DNA of 64,000 bases from Helicobacter typhlonius (GCF_001460635.1 NZ_LN907858.1:930001-994000), one strand, 5' to 3'; numbered from the stretch's first letter, positions 26,296 through 35,925 are shown. Made by a program: numbers and translations. Notes: generated by a model not told the origin, from the sequence alone.

Positions 26296-26970
26296 TTATC
26301 CTTTTCGTCCGCACTTCAAAGTCGTTAGAGCTTTTATCTGCTTACTCTCATAAGAAAATACAATATCCCTCATCAATTCCCATATCTCCTCATCAAGCGT
26401 ATTTGCGCGTGGATAAACCATATCTGCGAGGCTCACAAAATATAAGATTCCGCCATTTTTATCTAAAAGCCATTTTGTAAAAAACTGCATTTTGTGTGGG
26501 TGACGCGAGATAAGCCACTTGAGATAAAGAAAAAACCCATCACCTAAATAATCCTCATTCTCCATAGATGTGATAAGATTCAATATTAAGTATTTGCCTA
26601 GTTCCTTTTTTTCCACTTCACTTATAAAATCAGCCTCTGTAAAAAATGTATCATACTTACGCCACAAAGCATCTTTATTAAGGAGCAAATCTTTGTTAGC
26701 ATAATATATACTCAATGGCTCGATTTGCCATTCTGTGCCAAATCTCTGCACTAATTCTGTAATGCTCATATCCTCGAAAATTACTATATGATTAATACGC
26801 AATGCTAAATATGTCTTGTCATAACCATAATCGCCTATTTCATCGTGCAAAAAAGTAAGCAAATGAGAAAGTTTATGTTGAGAACTAAAGGTAAAAACAA
26901 GCTTTGTATAATAAGGCAGATAATCCACACCCGCTTGGAATCTAAAGACTTCAAGATTCACTTTATCCAT
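26296..26970 (-). CDS. SdhB/FrdB-like protein without iron-sulfur ligands (DUF5644-like)
   Basis: The N-terminus (VNLEVFRFQAGVDYLPYYTKLVFTFSSQHKLSHLLTFLHDEI) resembles the start of succinate dehydrogenase or fumarate reductase iron-sulfur subunits, and ALRINHIVIFED takes the place of the ferredoxin cysteine motif. Only one cysteine (KCGRKG at the end) exists, so none of the three clusters could form. AAGGAG lies five bases before the ATG. It is followed, with coupled translation, by the HdrB-like gene, the same order as the B and E subunits of Wolinella and Campylobacter MfrABE. A structural or regulatory descendant of such a complex is my inference. Confidence 0.6.
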   Translation of the reverse strand: MDKVNLEVFRFQAGVDYLPYYTKLVFTFSSQHKLSHLLTFLHDEIGDYGYDKTYLALRINHIVIFEDMSITELVQRFGTEWQIEPLSIYYANKDLLLNKDALWRKYDTFFTEADFISEVEKKELGKYLILNLITSMENEDYLGDGFFLYLKWLISRHPHKMQFFTKWLLDKNGGILYFVSLADMVYPRANTLDEEIWELMRDIVFSYESKQIKALTTLKCGRKG

Positions 26971-27058
26971 AAAGACTCCTTAATGAAGCAAACTTCTTAA
27001 TATTTTCATCATAAAAGGCAGATTCTAGCATATTTCACTTATGCCCTCCCTTAAAAGG

Positions 27059-27553
27059 TTAATTATTTTTTAAAAATTTACTATTCTCTGGATTTGAAGT
27101 AAAGGCAAGACGTGAATGCTCCAAGCCCTCTTCCTGCACAGAAGCTATCTCATTGAGCTCTTCAGCTGAAATATCATAAAAAAATGGGTGGCTTACATTT
27201 GTAAAAAGCGAAATATCACGCAACAAATCACTATCGTGCAAATAAATAAGCACAACACCTTCATAGGCGATATGCACCAAAGACACCATATTCTCACTGC
27301 CAAATCCAGCTTCAAAATCTATGCCATCTTTTTGCAACACAATGCTTTCAAAGCTATATCCGGTAAGCACAAAAGTCGCCACATCGCCAAAAGTGCTACT
27401 AATGTGTTCGGGTAGCACAGGGTCAAAATGCGTGTGTTTCATATCACACATTATGTTAAAGCCAACGCCTTTTTCAAGCAAAAATGTCAATATATCTTTC
27501 AAATGAGCGAGTATGAGTGTTTTAAACGCAGGTGAAAACAGAATCTTTTGCAT
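27059..27553 (-). CDS. SspB-like ClpXP adaptor candidate
   Basis: The 164-residue protein has the outline of SspB: an N-terminal helix (KTLILAHLKDILTFLLEKG), then a region like the peptide-binding barrel (GFNIMCDMKHTHFDPVLPEHIS, VLTGYSFESIVLQKDGIDFEAGFGSENMVSLVHIAYEGVVLIYLHDS), and a polar, flexible tail. SspB delivers ssrA-tagged proteins to ClpXP. AAGGAG lies seven bases before the ATG at 27553, inside the last codons of pepF (32-base overlap). The likeness is by pattern, not search; a conserved hypothetical protein is the safe label. Confidence 0.5.
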   Translation of the reverse strand: MQKILFSPAFKTLILAHLKDILTFLLEKGVGFNIMCDMKHTHFDPVLPEHISSTFGDVATFVLTGYSFESIVLQKDGIDFEAGFGSENMVSLVHIAYEGVVLIYLHDSDLLRDISLFTNVSHPFFYDISAEELNEIASVQEEGLEHSRLAFTSNPENSKFLKNN

Positions 27554-29351
27554 TTATAAGCTCCTTAAATTCTGTAAGCATTTTCTGCACCTCATTCATT
27601 CCAATTAACCAAAATTTATCGCTCTCTAGATTCAAACCAAAAGTGCTAATCAAATCTTTAGGGCTTTTGCTCCCGCCGAGCGAGAGGAATTGTATATACT
27701 TTTGTATGAATTTCGCCTTGCCTTGTGTTGTTTTTTGGGATTTATACAAACCAAAGAGTGCCAAAACAAGCAACTGCCCATAGCTATATGCATAGCAATA
27801 AAATGGCGAGTGTATGAAATGCGGGATATAGCACCACCAGCCCTCATAATTCTTGCTTAAACTCACGCTTTTACCAAACATACGCTCGTTTTCTTCTTTC
27901 CATATTTCATCAAACTGCTCAGGCTTTAACTCATCGCTTTGCGCGTGAATTCTGCGCTCAAAATGTGTCATCACAACCTGTCTAAAGAGTGTGGAGAAAA
28001 TATCCTCTAGCTTCCCTGCATAGAGCGGGATTAGCTCCTCTCTACTCAAGGTTGCCTTGAGAGTATCAAAAAGGAGCATTTCTGCAAACACAGAGGCTGT
28101 TTCAGCTGTGGTAAGTGGTGTATCCATATTAAGATAACCCTGTGTTTTAGAAAGCTCTTGATGAATCATATGCCCAAATTCATGAGCAATTGTGAAAGCA
28201 TCTCGGCGAGATTCTGTATAGTTTAGCAACACATAAGGGTGCGCACTCGGCACACTGCCGTGACTAAATGCCCCGCCTCGCTTATGTGGTGCAGGATGAG
28301 AATCTACCCAACCTTTTCTTAAGGCTTTCATTGCAATACTTTTAAATTCCCCACTAAATTGCCCAAAGGATTTTAGCACGAGGTTAATCGCCTCATTATA
28401 AGAGAGATTATGCGCTTTGCTTTCAATAGGTGCGTATCTATCATAGTCTTTTAACTCTTTTATACCAAGCAGTTTTGCTTTTATCTCATAGTATTCACTT
28501 ACAAGCGGATAATGGGTGCTTGTTACTTCGATGAGTTTATCCACACTTTTTTGTGTTGCGGCATTTGAGATGTGGCGGAAAGATTCTGGTAATTTATACC
28601 CGCGTAGCTGTGTGCTAATATGCAAATCCTTTCGAACCATATTAAGAATATAAGCTAAAAGATGTCGAGATTTATAAAGCTTTTTTGTAAAGATTTTTTG
28701 CGCTTCTTTACGCACTTCGCGTTTATGATGATGAAGCAAACTTAGAATCTCCTCCTCATTGAGCTTTGATTTATGTCCTTTTTGTGATTTTTTTGCCTCT
28801 TTAAAATGCGTTTTAGAATCCTTACTCTTTGGTACTTTGAAGCTAAGATTTGCTAAATGCTCATCAAATAGGCGCGAAAACGCATTTACACCCACCGGAG
28901 AAGTGCTCAAAAGCACTTTTTCCTCTGCTAGAGAGAGCTGATACTTATCTTGCTCAATAAGCTTTTGTAAAAAATATTCATATTGAGGTGCGTGAGCGAT
29001 AATCTCATCGCGCTTTTGACTGGGAAGATTGCAAAATTCTAGCTCAAAAAACAACACGAGATTCTGCATCTGTGTAGTTTGCATTTCATATTTTGCATAC
29101 ATATCACCTTGCGTGGTATCCTTTGCAAAGCGCAAAAACACATAAGTCATAATGCGCGAAAATCCCTCCAATACCGCTTCATACTCCTTTAATACCTCGC
29201 AAAAGAAATCCGACCTAATGGTATTTAGCTTTTGCTCATAAGCCTTTGCAAACTGCTTAGTTCTGCGTGTGTGTGCGCTCATAAATCGCTCCAAATGCTC
29301 CTCGTTCCTAAAAAGTGCGTTAAGTTGCCATTGCGAAGATTCCACTCTCAT
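27522..29351 (-). CDS. pepF: Oligoendopeptidase F (M3 metallopeptidase)
   Basis: This 609-residue cytoplasmic zinc peptidase hydrolyses peptides of about 7-17 residues. The zinc motif is FTIAHEFGHMIHQELS at about residue 390, with the third ligand Glu in TTAETASVFAEMLL. HAQSDELKPEQFDEIW and the FIHSPFYCYAYSYGQLLVLALFG substrate-pocket segment are typical of the PepF subfamily. AAAGGAG precedes the ATG. The gene lies 12 bases after hisS and overlaps the SspB-like gene, so the row is probably one operon. Confidence 0.93.
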   Translation of the reverse strand: MRVESSQWQLNALFRNEEHLERFMSAHTRRTKQFAKAYEQKLNTIRSDFFCEVLKEYEAVLEGFSRIMTYVFLRFAKDTTQGDMYAKYEMQTTQMQNLVLFFELEFCNLPSQKRDEIIAHAPQYEYFLQKLIEQDKYQLSLAEEKVLLSTSPVGVNAFSRLFDEHLANLSFKVPKSKDSKTHFKEAKKSQKGHKSKLNEEEILSLLHHHKREVRKEAQKIFTKKLYKSRHLLAYILNMVRKDLHISTQLRGYKLPESFRHISNAATQKSVDKLIEVTSTHYPLVSEYYEIKAKLLGIKELKDYDRYAPIESKAHNLSYNEAINLVLKSFGQFSGEFKSIAMKALRKGWVDSHPAPHKRGGAFSHGSVPSAHPYVLLNYTESRRDAFTIAHEFGHMIHQELSKTQGYLNMDTPLTTAETASVFAEMLLFDTLKATLSREELIPLYAGKLEDIFSTLFRQVVMTHFERRIHAQSDELKPEQFDEIWKEENERMFGKSVSLSKNYEGWWCYIPHFIHSPFYCYAYSYGQLLVLALFGLYKSQKTTQGKAKFIQKYIQFLSLGGSKSPKDLISTFGLNLESDKFWLIGMNEVQKMLTEFKELINAKDSVFTCV

Positions 29352-29363
29352 TGTTGCTCCTTT

Positions 29364-30710
29364 TTAAATTGTCCTATCCTCTTTCTCTTCTTGTATAAGC
29401 GTGAGGGCTTTAAGAAAACTGATATTATTCATCTGCATACTTGAAGCCATATTTTTGAGAGTAAGTGTTTTTGAGCTAAACTCACTCTCACCTATTACGA
29501 TTACAAACTCGTATCCCTTTGTATTAGCATAACCAAACTGCTTTTTGAGCTTATTGATCTCTGGATAAACTTCAATAGGCACTTTTGAGCGGCGGAAAGT
29601 CTCGGCAAGTAAATGTGCATAGCCAAAATAAGACCTATCCATACATACAATAAGTGCGCATGCAGAAGTCGCATTCATATGCAAAAGCCCCAATTCTTCC
29701 AGCGCAGCCAAAAGTCTATCTAGCCCAATACTCGCGCCCACACCGCTCATTCTCTCCTTAGAAAAAGTGCGAGTGAGATTGTCATATCGCCCTCCGGAGC
29801 AGACACTTCCTATACTTTTTAGTGCATTTAGAGTCGTCTCATACACAATTCCTGTGTAGTACCCAAGTCCTCTAGCGATTGAAAAGTTAATGCGATAAGT
29901 ATCTCTATCCATTTGTAATGGCGCGAGCACCTCATATAAGGCTTTTAAATCATCAATACCCCTTTTAATAGATTCATTAAACTCACTCATAAATGCAATT
30001 TGCTTAAAAAAGTTCTCACTATCGCCCTGTTGCTTGATTGAAGTATATTCTAGCAGTTGTTCAACCTGTTTGCCACTTAATGATAATTCCTTCTGTAGTT
30101 CGGCAGCCACGCCATCCTTGCCAATCTTATCAAACTTATCGATAATCCTTAGCGCACTATTTATATCTTTATCATTTACAATACCGCAATATTCACAGAT
30201 TCCATCGAGGATTCCGCGATGATTAAGCCAAATGGTAAATTCATCTATACCAAGCTGGTTGAGTGAAGCATAAATCACTTGCAAAATCTCTGCATCACAC
30301 GAGGTACTATCACTTCCTATAAAGTCAAAATCACATTGTGTAAATTCCCTATATCGCCCTCTTTGTGCCCGTTCTCCGCGAAACACGCTCCCTATAGCAA
30401 AACGTTTAAAGGGCAAATTCACTTCATTTTTGTATTGCGAAATAAATCGCGCTAAAGGCACGGTCAAATCAAATCTTAACGCCACATCGCGCCCCCCGTG
30501 GTCCGTAAAACGATATAATTCTTTTTGAATCTCATCACTTCCTTGTTTCACAAGCACATCAGCATATTCTAAATGCGGTGTTTCAATAGGCACAAAACCA
30601 AACTTCATAAATACATCACTTAATTGATTGAGTAAAAGTGCCTTTGCTAGGGCTTCCTTAGGTAGTCTATCTTTAAATCCGCTCAATGTGCGAGGGGTAA
30701 CCAACGCCAT
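29364..30710 (-). CDS. hisS: Histidyl-tRNA synthetase
   Basis: HisS charges tRNA-His. The start is the ATG at 30710 ([17 protein letters not shown]) eight bases after AAGGAGG, giving 448 residues; a longer frame of 17 residues upstream is not part of the family. Class II motifs are present: motif 1 around [13 protein letters not shown], motif 2 [20 protein letters not shown], the histidine-specific [12 protein letters not shown], and motif 3 [15 protein letters not shown]. The anticodon-binding domain follows from about residue 350. It heads the minus-strand row and is divergent from waaF, with 216 AT-rich bases between them. Confidence 0.96.
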   Translation of the reverse strand: MALVTPRTLSGFKDRLPKEALAKALLLNQLSDVFMKFGFVPIETPHLEYADVLVKQGSDEIQKELYRFTDHGGRDVALRFDLTVPLARFISQYKNEVNLPFKRFAIGSVFRGERAQRGRYREFTQCDFDFIGSDSTSCDAEILQVIYASLNQLGIDEFTIWLNHRGILDGICEYCGIVNDKDINSALRIIDKFDKIGKDGVAAELQKELSLSGKQVEQLLEYTSIKQQGDSENFFKQIAFMSEFNESIKRGIDDLKALYEVLAPLQMDRDTYRINFSIARGLGYYTGIVYETTLNALKSIGSVCSGGRYDNLTRTFSKERMSGVGASIGLDRLLAALEELGLLHMNATSACALIVCMDRSYFGYAHLLAETFRRSKVPIEVYPEINKLKKQFGYANTKGYEFVIVIGESEFSSKTLTLKNMASSMQMNNISFLKALTLIQEEKEDRTI

Positions 30711-30926
30711 TTTGCATTCCTCCTTAAACTTTTTACAATATTTCAACATATTAAAAAGCACTCATTTTATCTTAAAAATCTTTTATTTTAGCTACATTGA
30801 ACGCTATTTTGGTAAAATTTCCACACTTCATAGCAGATTTTTAGCTTTTTAACTTTACAATAACACTCAAAACATCATCATAAATTTAAGATTCTTAAAA
30901 AATAACAAAAATTTTGTGGAGCAAAA

Positions 30927-32330
30927 ATGTCTTTAGCGCAAGATACTATCCCTACTCATTCTGTCAAAAGCATACTTCTGCGTTTGCCAAATTGGTTAGG
31001 TGATAGTGTAATGGTCTCTCCTGCATTTGAATGGCTTAAACAAAGCTTTAAAAATGCAGATTTTACGCTTGTAGGCACAAAGGCAAGTTGTGGAATCTAT
31101 GAGCGAGATTCGCGCGTAAAGCATATTTTTATTGATGAAAGCAAAAGTGCGAAATGTAGAATCTATGCTATCAAAAAACTTGCTAAAAATGTAGGTATAC
31201 ACGATATTTCAATTACATTTGCAAATACCTTTTTTTCCGCACTCTTCTTATTTTTTAGTAAAAGCAAGGTGCGTATAGGCTATGCTAAAAACGCTAGAAG
31301 TTTTCTCTTAACCCACGCCCTGCCCTTACACCACATCAAAGGCACACATCAGGTGCATTTATACCTCAAACTCATCGCGCCTTTAGAATCTGTGCAACAA
31401 CAAGCTTACAAGGCTTATCAAGATATGCTTGATAGTGAAAACGAAGCGGAATTTTTGCCCCAAGATAGTGTGCAGCTACACCAATGGTTGGAGCGCATAG
31501 AGCAGCTGCTCCTTGACTACAAATCTGCCCCCTCATTGCCATTTAGGCTAGATTTGCTCCCTATTCTCGCTAAAAAGCCACTTAGCCTTATCTCATATCC
31601 TTTGAATCTCGCCACGCAAAACACACAAGATTCACAAAATATCGCCATAGGTATAAATCCCGGAGCAGCTTTTGGCAGTGCAAAATGTTGGGAAAAGTCC
31701 TATTTTGTGGAGATTATTAAACATTTTCTCACACTCTCTTATGATGTGTATCTTTTTGGCTCAAGCGATACCAAAGGCACGAACGCGCAAATTGCGGATT
31801 CTATCGCTTCTCATTCCAATGCACGATTTTTTCACAACCTCACAGACAAGACAAATCTCAATCAGCTTATTGATTATATTAACGCAATGAATGTCTTTAT
31901 CACCAACGACAGCGGTCCTATGCACATTGCCGCCGCACTCAAAGTGCCTATGGTAGCGATTTTTGGTCCTACAAATATCAAAGAAACCGCACCATATAAG
32001 CCCACATCGCTAAAAAAATTACCTTTTTTACTCCACACAAATGATGATTCTATAGATTCTCAATTTATAGAATCTAGCGCACAGGATAAAGACAGGGCAA
32101 CTATCACTGCACAGGATTCACAGCAGGTTTCACAAGATTCACACCACGCGCAAAACCCTTATGAATCTTGTATTTTACTCTGCAAATATGTGCCTTGCTC
32201 ACCTTGCAAGAAGCGTGAATGCCCCTTGAAACATCATAATTGTATGAAGCTTATCACACCGCAAGAAGTTATCACTTATACAATGAATCTGCTAAAAAAC
32301 AATGAAAAAAGGCTAAGCAATGATACTTGA
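30927..32330 (+). CDS. waaF: ADP-heptose:LPS heptosyltransferase II
   Basis: WaaF adds the second L-glycero-D-manno-heptose to the LPS inner core on the cytoplasmic face. Motifs are RLPNWLGDSVMVSPAFEWLK near the start, IGINPGAAFGSAKCWE, and the ADP-heptose pocket ITNDSGPMHIAAALKVPMVAIFGPTN. At 467 residues it is about 120 longer than E. coli WaaF: a Gln- and Ser-rich insert at about residues 160-230 and another, with DSIDSQFIESSAQDKDRA, before the last domain. Its 3' end overlaps the flavin reductase gene by 11 bases. Confidence 0.92.
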   Translation: MSLAQDTIPTHSVKSILLRLPNWLGDSVMVSPAFEWLKQSFKNADFTLVGTKASCGIYERDSRVKHIFIDESKSAKCRIYAIKKLAKNVGIHDISITFANTFFSALFLFFSKSKVRIGYAKNARSFLLTHALPLHHIKGTHQVHLYLKLIAPLESVQQQAYKAYQDMLDSENEAEFLPQDSVQLHQWLERIEQLLLDYKSAPSLPFRLDLLPILAKKPLSLISYPLNLATQNTQDSQNIAIGINPGAAFGSAKCWEKSYFVEIIKHFLTLSYDVYLFGSSDTKGTNAQIADSIASHSNARFFHNLTDKTNLNQLIDYINAMNVFITNDSGPMHIAAALKVPMVAIFGPTNIKETAPYKPTSLKKLPFLLHTNDDSIDSQFIESSAQDKDRATITAQDSQQVSQDSHHAQNPYESCILLCKYVPCSPCKKRECPLKHHNCMKLITPQEVITYTMNLLKNNEKRLSNDT

Positions 32331-32994
32331 GACACAAACTTCAACACCCTTACAAAACTACAAGATTCTAAGCAATACCATTACGCCTCGCCCTATCGCG
32401 TGGGTTAGCACGAGCTTTCCAAATGGCACGATAAATCTCGCTCCATTTAGTTTTTTTGCGCCTTTGAGTGTGAATCCACCTATTTTTGCGATTTGTATGA
32501 TGCAAAAGAGTGATGGCACCCACAAAGATAGCTATAAAAACATACTTGATACGCGCAAAGCCACAATCAGTATGTGTGAATCTACCCACCTAAACGCCCT
32601 ACATAGCACGAGTGCGGAGCTAGGCTATAATATGAGTGAGGCGGTGGAGTTTGATATAGAGCTTGAAGTGCTAAAATCTGGCTTTCCTCCTGTGCCAAAG
32701 GGTGTGAAAGTCGCCTTTATGTGTAATTTATATGATGTGCTGGAGCTTGGGGAGAATAAAAGTGTGCTTTTAAAGGTGGATTCATTTTATATTGCTGATG
32801 AAATTTATCAACAGGATTTAAAATTTTTGCCTCATTTTATCGGGCGCGTAGGACGTATATACAAGCTTCCGGGCGCAGAACTCATTCCCACAGAGCATAC
32901 ACCCAAAGACACAAATGCCCTAGCGACTTATGCGCAAAATCAACATTTGCAGACACAGCCTATACAGGTAGAGCAAGGGAGAGATGATGAGTAA
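32320..32994 (+). CDS. Flavin reductase family protein (flavoredoxin-like)
   Basis: The 224-residue protein has the split-barrel FMN fold: ILSNTITPRPIAWVSTSFPNGTINLAPFSFFAPLSVNPPIFAICMM, a segment that binds the flavin phosphate and ring. Such proteins pass electrons from NAD(P)H to FMN or serve as flavoredoxins. It overlaps waaF by 11 bases and the glycosyltransferase by 11, so the three are translated together. Nothing links it to LPS chemistry except this position. Confidence 0.85.
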   Translation: MILETQTSTPLQNYKILSNTITPRPIAWVSTSFPNGTINLAPFSFFAPLSVNPPIFAICMMQKSDGTHKDSYKNILDTRKATISMCESTHLNALHSTSAELGYNMSEAVEFDIELEVLKSGFPPVPKGVKVAFMCNLYDVLELGENKSVLLKVDSFYIADEIYQQDLKFLPHFIGRVGRIYKLPGAELIPTEHTPKDTNALATYAQNQHLQTQPIQVEQGRDDE

Positions 32995-33685
32995 AAATAC
33001 ACCTCTTTTTTCTATTATTGTGCCCATTTATAATGTGCAATCCTATCTTAAAGAATGCCTAGATTCGCTCTTAGAACAAAGTTATAAAGATTTTGAAATT
33101 ATACTCATTAATGATGGCAGCACTGATAAAAGCGGAGAAATAGCACAAACTTACGCAGAATCACATTCATTTATTACTCTTGTTCATCAAAATAACGCTG
33201 GACAAAGCATTGCGCGGAATGAAGGTTTAAAAAAAGCCAAAGGTCAATACATTGTCTTTGTGGATTCTGATGATAGAATAGATTCTAAAGCTTTAGAATA
33301 TTACGCCCAGTGTTTTAAGAATGACCCTACATTAGATATTATCTATACAGAGTTTAATCTTATTAGCGATGAGGGACATTCACTTGGTTATCAAAAATTT
33401 TGGTTTAATATGAGCACTTTAGCAGGGCAAACAAAAAGTGGCGATGAACTTTTACAAACGCTTTATGAACAAAAGGCTGTGCTTTTTACCTATACTTGGC
33501 AAGGAGCAATTGCAAAAAATCTTTTGCAGCAGTATGCAATAAAATTTTGTGAGGATATCTTTCATCAAGATATACTTTTTGGATTAAAATGCTTTAGCTA
33601 CGCTAAAAAGGTATTTTTAAGCCCAAAACGATTTTATGACTACCGACAATCTTTGCTTTCAACTACAAGAGGGGGGGGGATATGA
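32984..33685 (+). CDS. Family 2 glycosyltransferase, phase-OFF (truncated at a G9 tract)
   Basis: The N-terminal catalytic domain is intact: PLFSIIVPIYNVQSYLKECLDSLLEQSYKDFEIILINDGSTDKSG, NAGQSIARNEGL and FVDSDDRIDSKALEYY with the DxD motif. After STTR the frame enters nine G residues (33671-33679) and stops at TGA at 33683-33685, giving 233 residues. One extra G would read GGGDMNKFLKS and continue to 33996, giving about 337 residues, a normal length for this family. The gene overlaps the flavin reductase gene by 11 bases. It probably decorates LPS or another glycan, and is in the OFF state as sequenced. Confidence 0.9.
   Translation: MMSKNTPLFSIIVPIYNVQSYLKECLDSLLEQSYKDFEIILINDGSTDKSGEIAQTYAESHSFITLVHQNNAGQSIARNEGLKKAKGQYIVFVDSDDRIDSKALEYYAQCFKNDPTLDIIYTEFNLISDEGHSLGYQKFWFNMSTLAGQTKSGDELLQTLYEQKAVLFTYTWQGAIAKNLLQQYAIKFCEDIFHQDILFGLKCFSYAKKVFLSPKRFYDYRQSLLSTTRGGGI
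33671..33679 (+). repeat. Poly-G (9) phase-variation tract in a glycosyltransferase gene
   Basis: Nine G residues lie inside the coding frame at the junction of the catalytic and C-terminal parts. Ten would fuse the two open frames, nine gives an early stop. Slipped-strand mispairing on G/C tracts is the usual switch for Helicobacter surface genes. Confidence 0.9.
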
Positions 33686-33996
33686 ATAAATTTCTCAAAA
33701 GTGCCAAAAGTTATGCCATTACTGCTCATAAAATTGTTACTTTTAGTGAAAATGTTAAAAAATATGTGAGCAATGAAACCTATGCTTTTTATTACCGTTG
33801 TATTCGCACCTTGCTTAAACGCATAATGCGCATTTTAAATAACCTACCTTGGAGTGATGAAAAAGCTGATATTATTCAAAGCATTAAACCCCTTTATACC
33901 TATGCACCTTATCGCACAAAATTTTCAATGAATTTTCCACACTTTAGTGCCTTTGCTACAAAAGCACTCTCTTATCTTAAATTTAAAAAGGACTAA
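33682..33996 (+). CDS. C-terminal part of the phase-variable glycosyltransferase
   Basis: The open frame begins at an ATG that overlaps the TGA of the upstream part and encodes 104 residues, MNKFLKSAKSYAITAHKIVTFSENVKKYVS and a basic helical remainder ending ALSYLKFKKD. The C-terminal helices of family 2 glycosyltransferases look like this. It has no ribosome site of its own beyond the G tract itself, so it is probably not an independent protein in normal circumstances. It joins the upstream frame by adding one G. Confidence 0.75.
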   Translation: MNKFLKSAKSYAITAHKIVTFSENVKKYVSNETYAFYYRCIRTLLKRIMRILNNLPWSDEKADIIQSIKPLYTYAPYRTKFSMNFPHFSAFATKALSYLKFKKD

Positions 33997-33997
33997 T

Positions 33998-35185
33998 ATG
34001 CCTCTTTCACTTCTACAAGAGCTCATCAAGCGTCCAAGTATCACACCTCAAGAATGCGGGATTTATGAGATTATCCTTGATAAATTAAATTCTCTCATAC
34101 AAAAGGAACATATTGATACATTCATCATTGAGCAAGAAAAAGAGGGGGTAAAAAATCTCTTTTATCTTATTGCACCTAAAGGTGCAGACAAATCAAATCT
34201 GCATCATTTTTGTTTTGCAGGACATATTGATGTTGTGCCAACGGGAGAGGGTTGGGAGTTTGAACCATTTTGTGGGACACAAGATGAAAAGTATATCTAT
34301 GGACGAGGCACACAAGATATGAAAGGAGGCGTAAGTGCCTTTATATGTGCCGTTTGTAATATTTTAGAATTCCATAATACTTCTTCATTACCCATTATGC
34401 TCTCAATCCTTCTTACAAGTGATGAAGAAGGAGAGGGAATCTATGGCACAAAGTTTATGCTTGAAGAGCTTAAAAAACGCGATTTGCTTCCTCATAGCTG
34501 CATTGTCGCAGAACCTACAAGCATAAATCGCACAGGCGATATGCTTAAAATCGGTAGACGTGGCTCAATCAATGGCACACTCATCATTGAAGGCAAACAA
34601 GGACACGTCGCCTATCCACAAAAATGTATCAATCCCATAGAACTATTAGGGAGCAAGCTTGGTGCATTAGCAGGCATAGAATTAGATAATGGGGATTCTC
34701 ATTTTGCGCCGAGCAAACTTGTAATTACCGATATTCGAAGCGGTATGGAAGTTGTAAATGTAACACCACAGAATCTCAAAATAATGTTTAATGTGCGTAA
34801 CTCACCTTTAAGCAATGAAGATTCTATTCGCACATACATTAAGGAAGTTTTTAAAGAAATCCCTTATGAGCTTTCTTTAAAAACAAATTCCTTGCCATTT
34901 ATTACAGATTCTCAAAGTGCGCTGATTGCCTTACTCCGTGAGAGTATTAAGCGCGTAGCCGATATTACTCCCTCTTTAAGCACAAGTGGTGGCACGAGTG
35001 ATGCACGATTTTTTGCACAATACGGCATAGATGTCGTAGAACTTGGTGTGCCAAATGATAAAATCCATGCCATCAACGAGCGCGTGAAAATAAGTGATGT
35101 TTCCACATTGCACGATGTTTTTGTAGATTTTTTGCAATCATACATAAAGAGTGCTAAAAATCCGCACAACGCACCGCTTGTGTGA
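33998..35185 (+). CDS. dapE: Succinyl-diaminopimelate desuccinylase
   Basis: DapE makes L,L-diaminopimelate for lysine and cell-wall synthesis. I start at the ATG at 33998 (MPLSLLQELIKRPSITPQ), which follows AAAGGA; a start 51 bases earlier lies within the preceding gene. Dinuclear zinc ligands are visible: FAGHIDVVPTGE (His and Asp), GRGTQDMKGG (bridging Asp), TSDEEGEG (catalytic Glu and ligand), and the late GVPNDKIHAINERV. At 395 residues it matches DapE. It begins right after the glycosyltransferase C-terminus, so co-transcription is likely. Confidence 0.94.
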   Translation: MPLSLLQELIKRPSITPQECGIYEIILDKLNSLIQKEHIDTFIIEQEKEGVKNLFYLIAPKGADKSNLHHFCFAGHIDVVPTGEGWEFEPFCGTQDEKYIYGRGTQDMKGGVSAFICAVCNILEFHNTSSLPIMLSILLTSDEEGEGIYGTKFMLEELKKRDLLPHSCIVAEPTSINRTGDMLKIGRRGSINGTLIIEGKQGHVAYPQKCINPIELLGSKLGALAGIELDNGDSHFAPSKLVITDIRSGMEVVNVTPQNLKIMFNVRNSPLSNEDSIRTYIKEVFKEIPYELSLKTNSLPFITDSQSALIALLRESIKRVADITPSLSTSGGTSDARFFAQYGIDVVELGVPNDKIHAINERVKISDVSTLHDVFVDFLQSYIKSAKNPHNAPLV

Positions 35186-35218
35186 AAACATAAGAGGTAA
35201 ATTTATAAAGGAGTGACA

Positions 35219-35860
35219 ATGGCAATTATTGGCAAACTTACACATTTAGATTGGTTTTTTAAAGCATACCCTGCACTCAATGAGGCAAGGGAATATATGC
35301 TTAATGCGCTAGATTCTACAAATGAGATTCACAAAAGAATCATAAGTCTTAAGTTAGAAAATGAGGAGCGCAAAGAAATAACTTATCCACTCTCGCAAAA
35401 TGTCCGTGCAATCGAGCAAACCTATCGTTTAAAAAGCGCGAAAAATGCCTTTTTTGAAACGCATCGTGCTTTTATTGATTTTCAGCTTGTAGTTGAGGGC
35501 TATGAGTTTATGAGGATTGGCGATAGAGAGAGCTTCGAGGTGCAAATCCCCTATGATGAGCGCAAGGATTTAATCGTATATAACAACCTTTTTCCGCATT
35601 TCTATACAGAATCTAGCACTTTAAATAAAAATCTGCTAAAATCTCAATCAAAGCTCCCGCTAAAAACAGATTCACACATACCTTATCGCACAAATTTACT
35701 TTTACGCGCTGGAGATTTGGCGATATTTTTTCCCGAAGATACTCACGCGGGAGGCTTAGAGCTAAGCAAAGATTCAAATAGCAATACAAGCCCTACATCT
35801 CAATATGCACAAGTCAAAAAAAGTGTGCTTAAAGTGCCTGTATGTCTGCTTGGTTTATAG
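35219..35860 (+). CDS. YhcH/YjgK/YiaL family protein
   Basis: The start is the ATG at 35219 (MAIIGKLTHLDWF), six bases after AAAGGAG. The 213-residue protein is a cupin-like fold with FETHRAFIDFQLVVEGYEFM, the metal-binding histidine region, and GDLAIFFPEDTHAGGLEL near the end. Relatives process sialic acid (NanQ, anomerase) or other sugar acids, often with a conserved His/Glu metal site. A loop at about residues 130-155, rich in Ser and Lys, is an insertion. No sugar operon is nearby, so the substrate is open. Confidence 0.85.
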   Translation: MAIIGKLTHLDWFFKAYPALNEAREYMLNALDSTNEIHKRIISLKLENEERKEITYPLSQNVRAIEQTYRLKSAKNAFFETHRAFIDFQLVVEGYEFMRIGDRESFEVQIPYDERKDLIVYNNLFPHFYTESSTLNKNLLKSQSKLPLKTDSHIPYRTNLLLRAGDLAIFFPEDTHAGGLELSKDSNSNTSPTSQYAQVKKSVLKVPVCLLGL

Positions 35861-35925
35861 CATTATTCAATCTCGTTTTGCCCTTAAAATATGTCCCAAA
35901 AACAAAAGCGCGTTTGCAATGAAAA

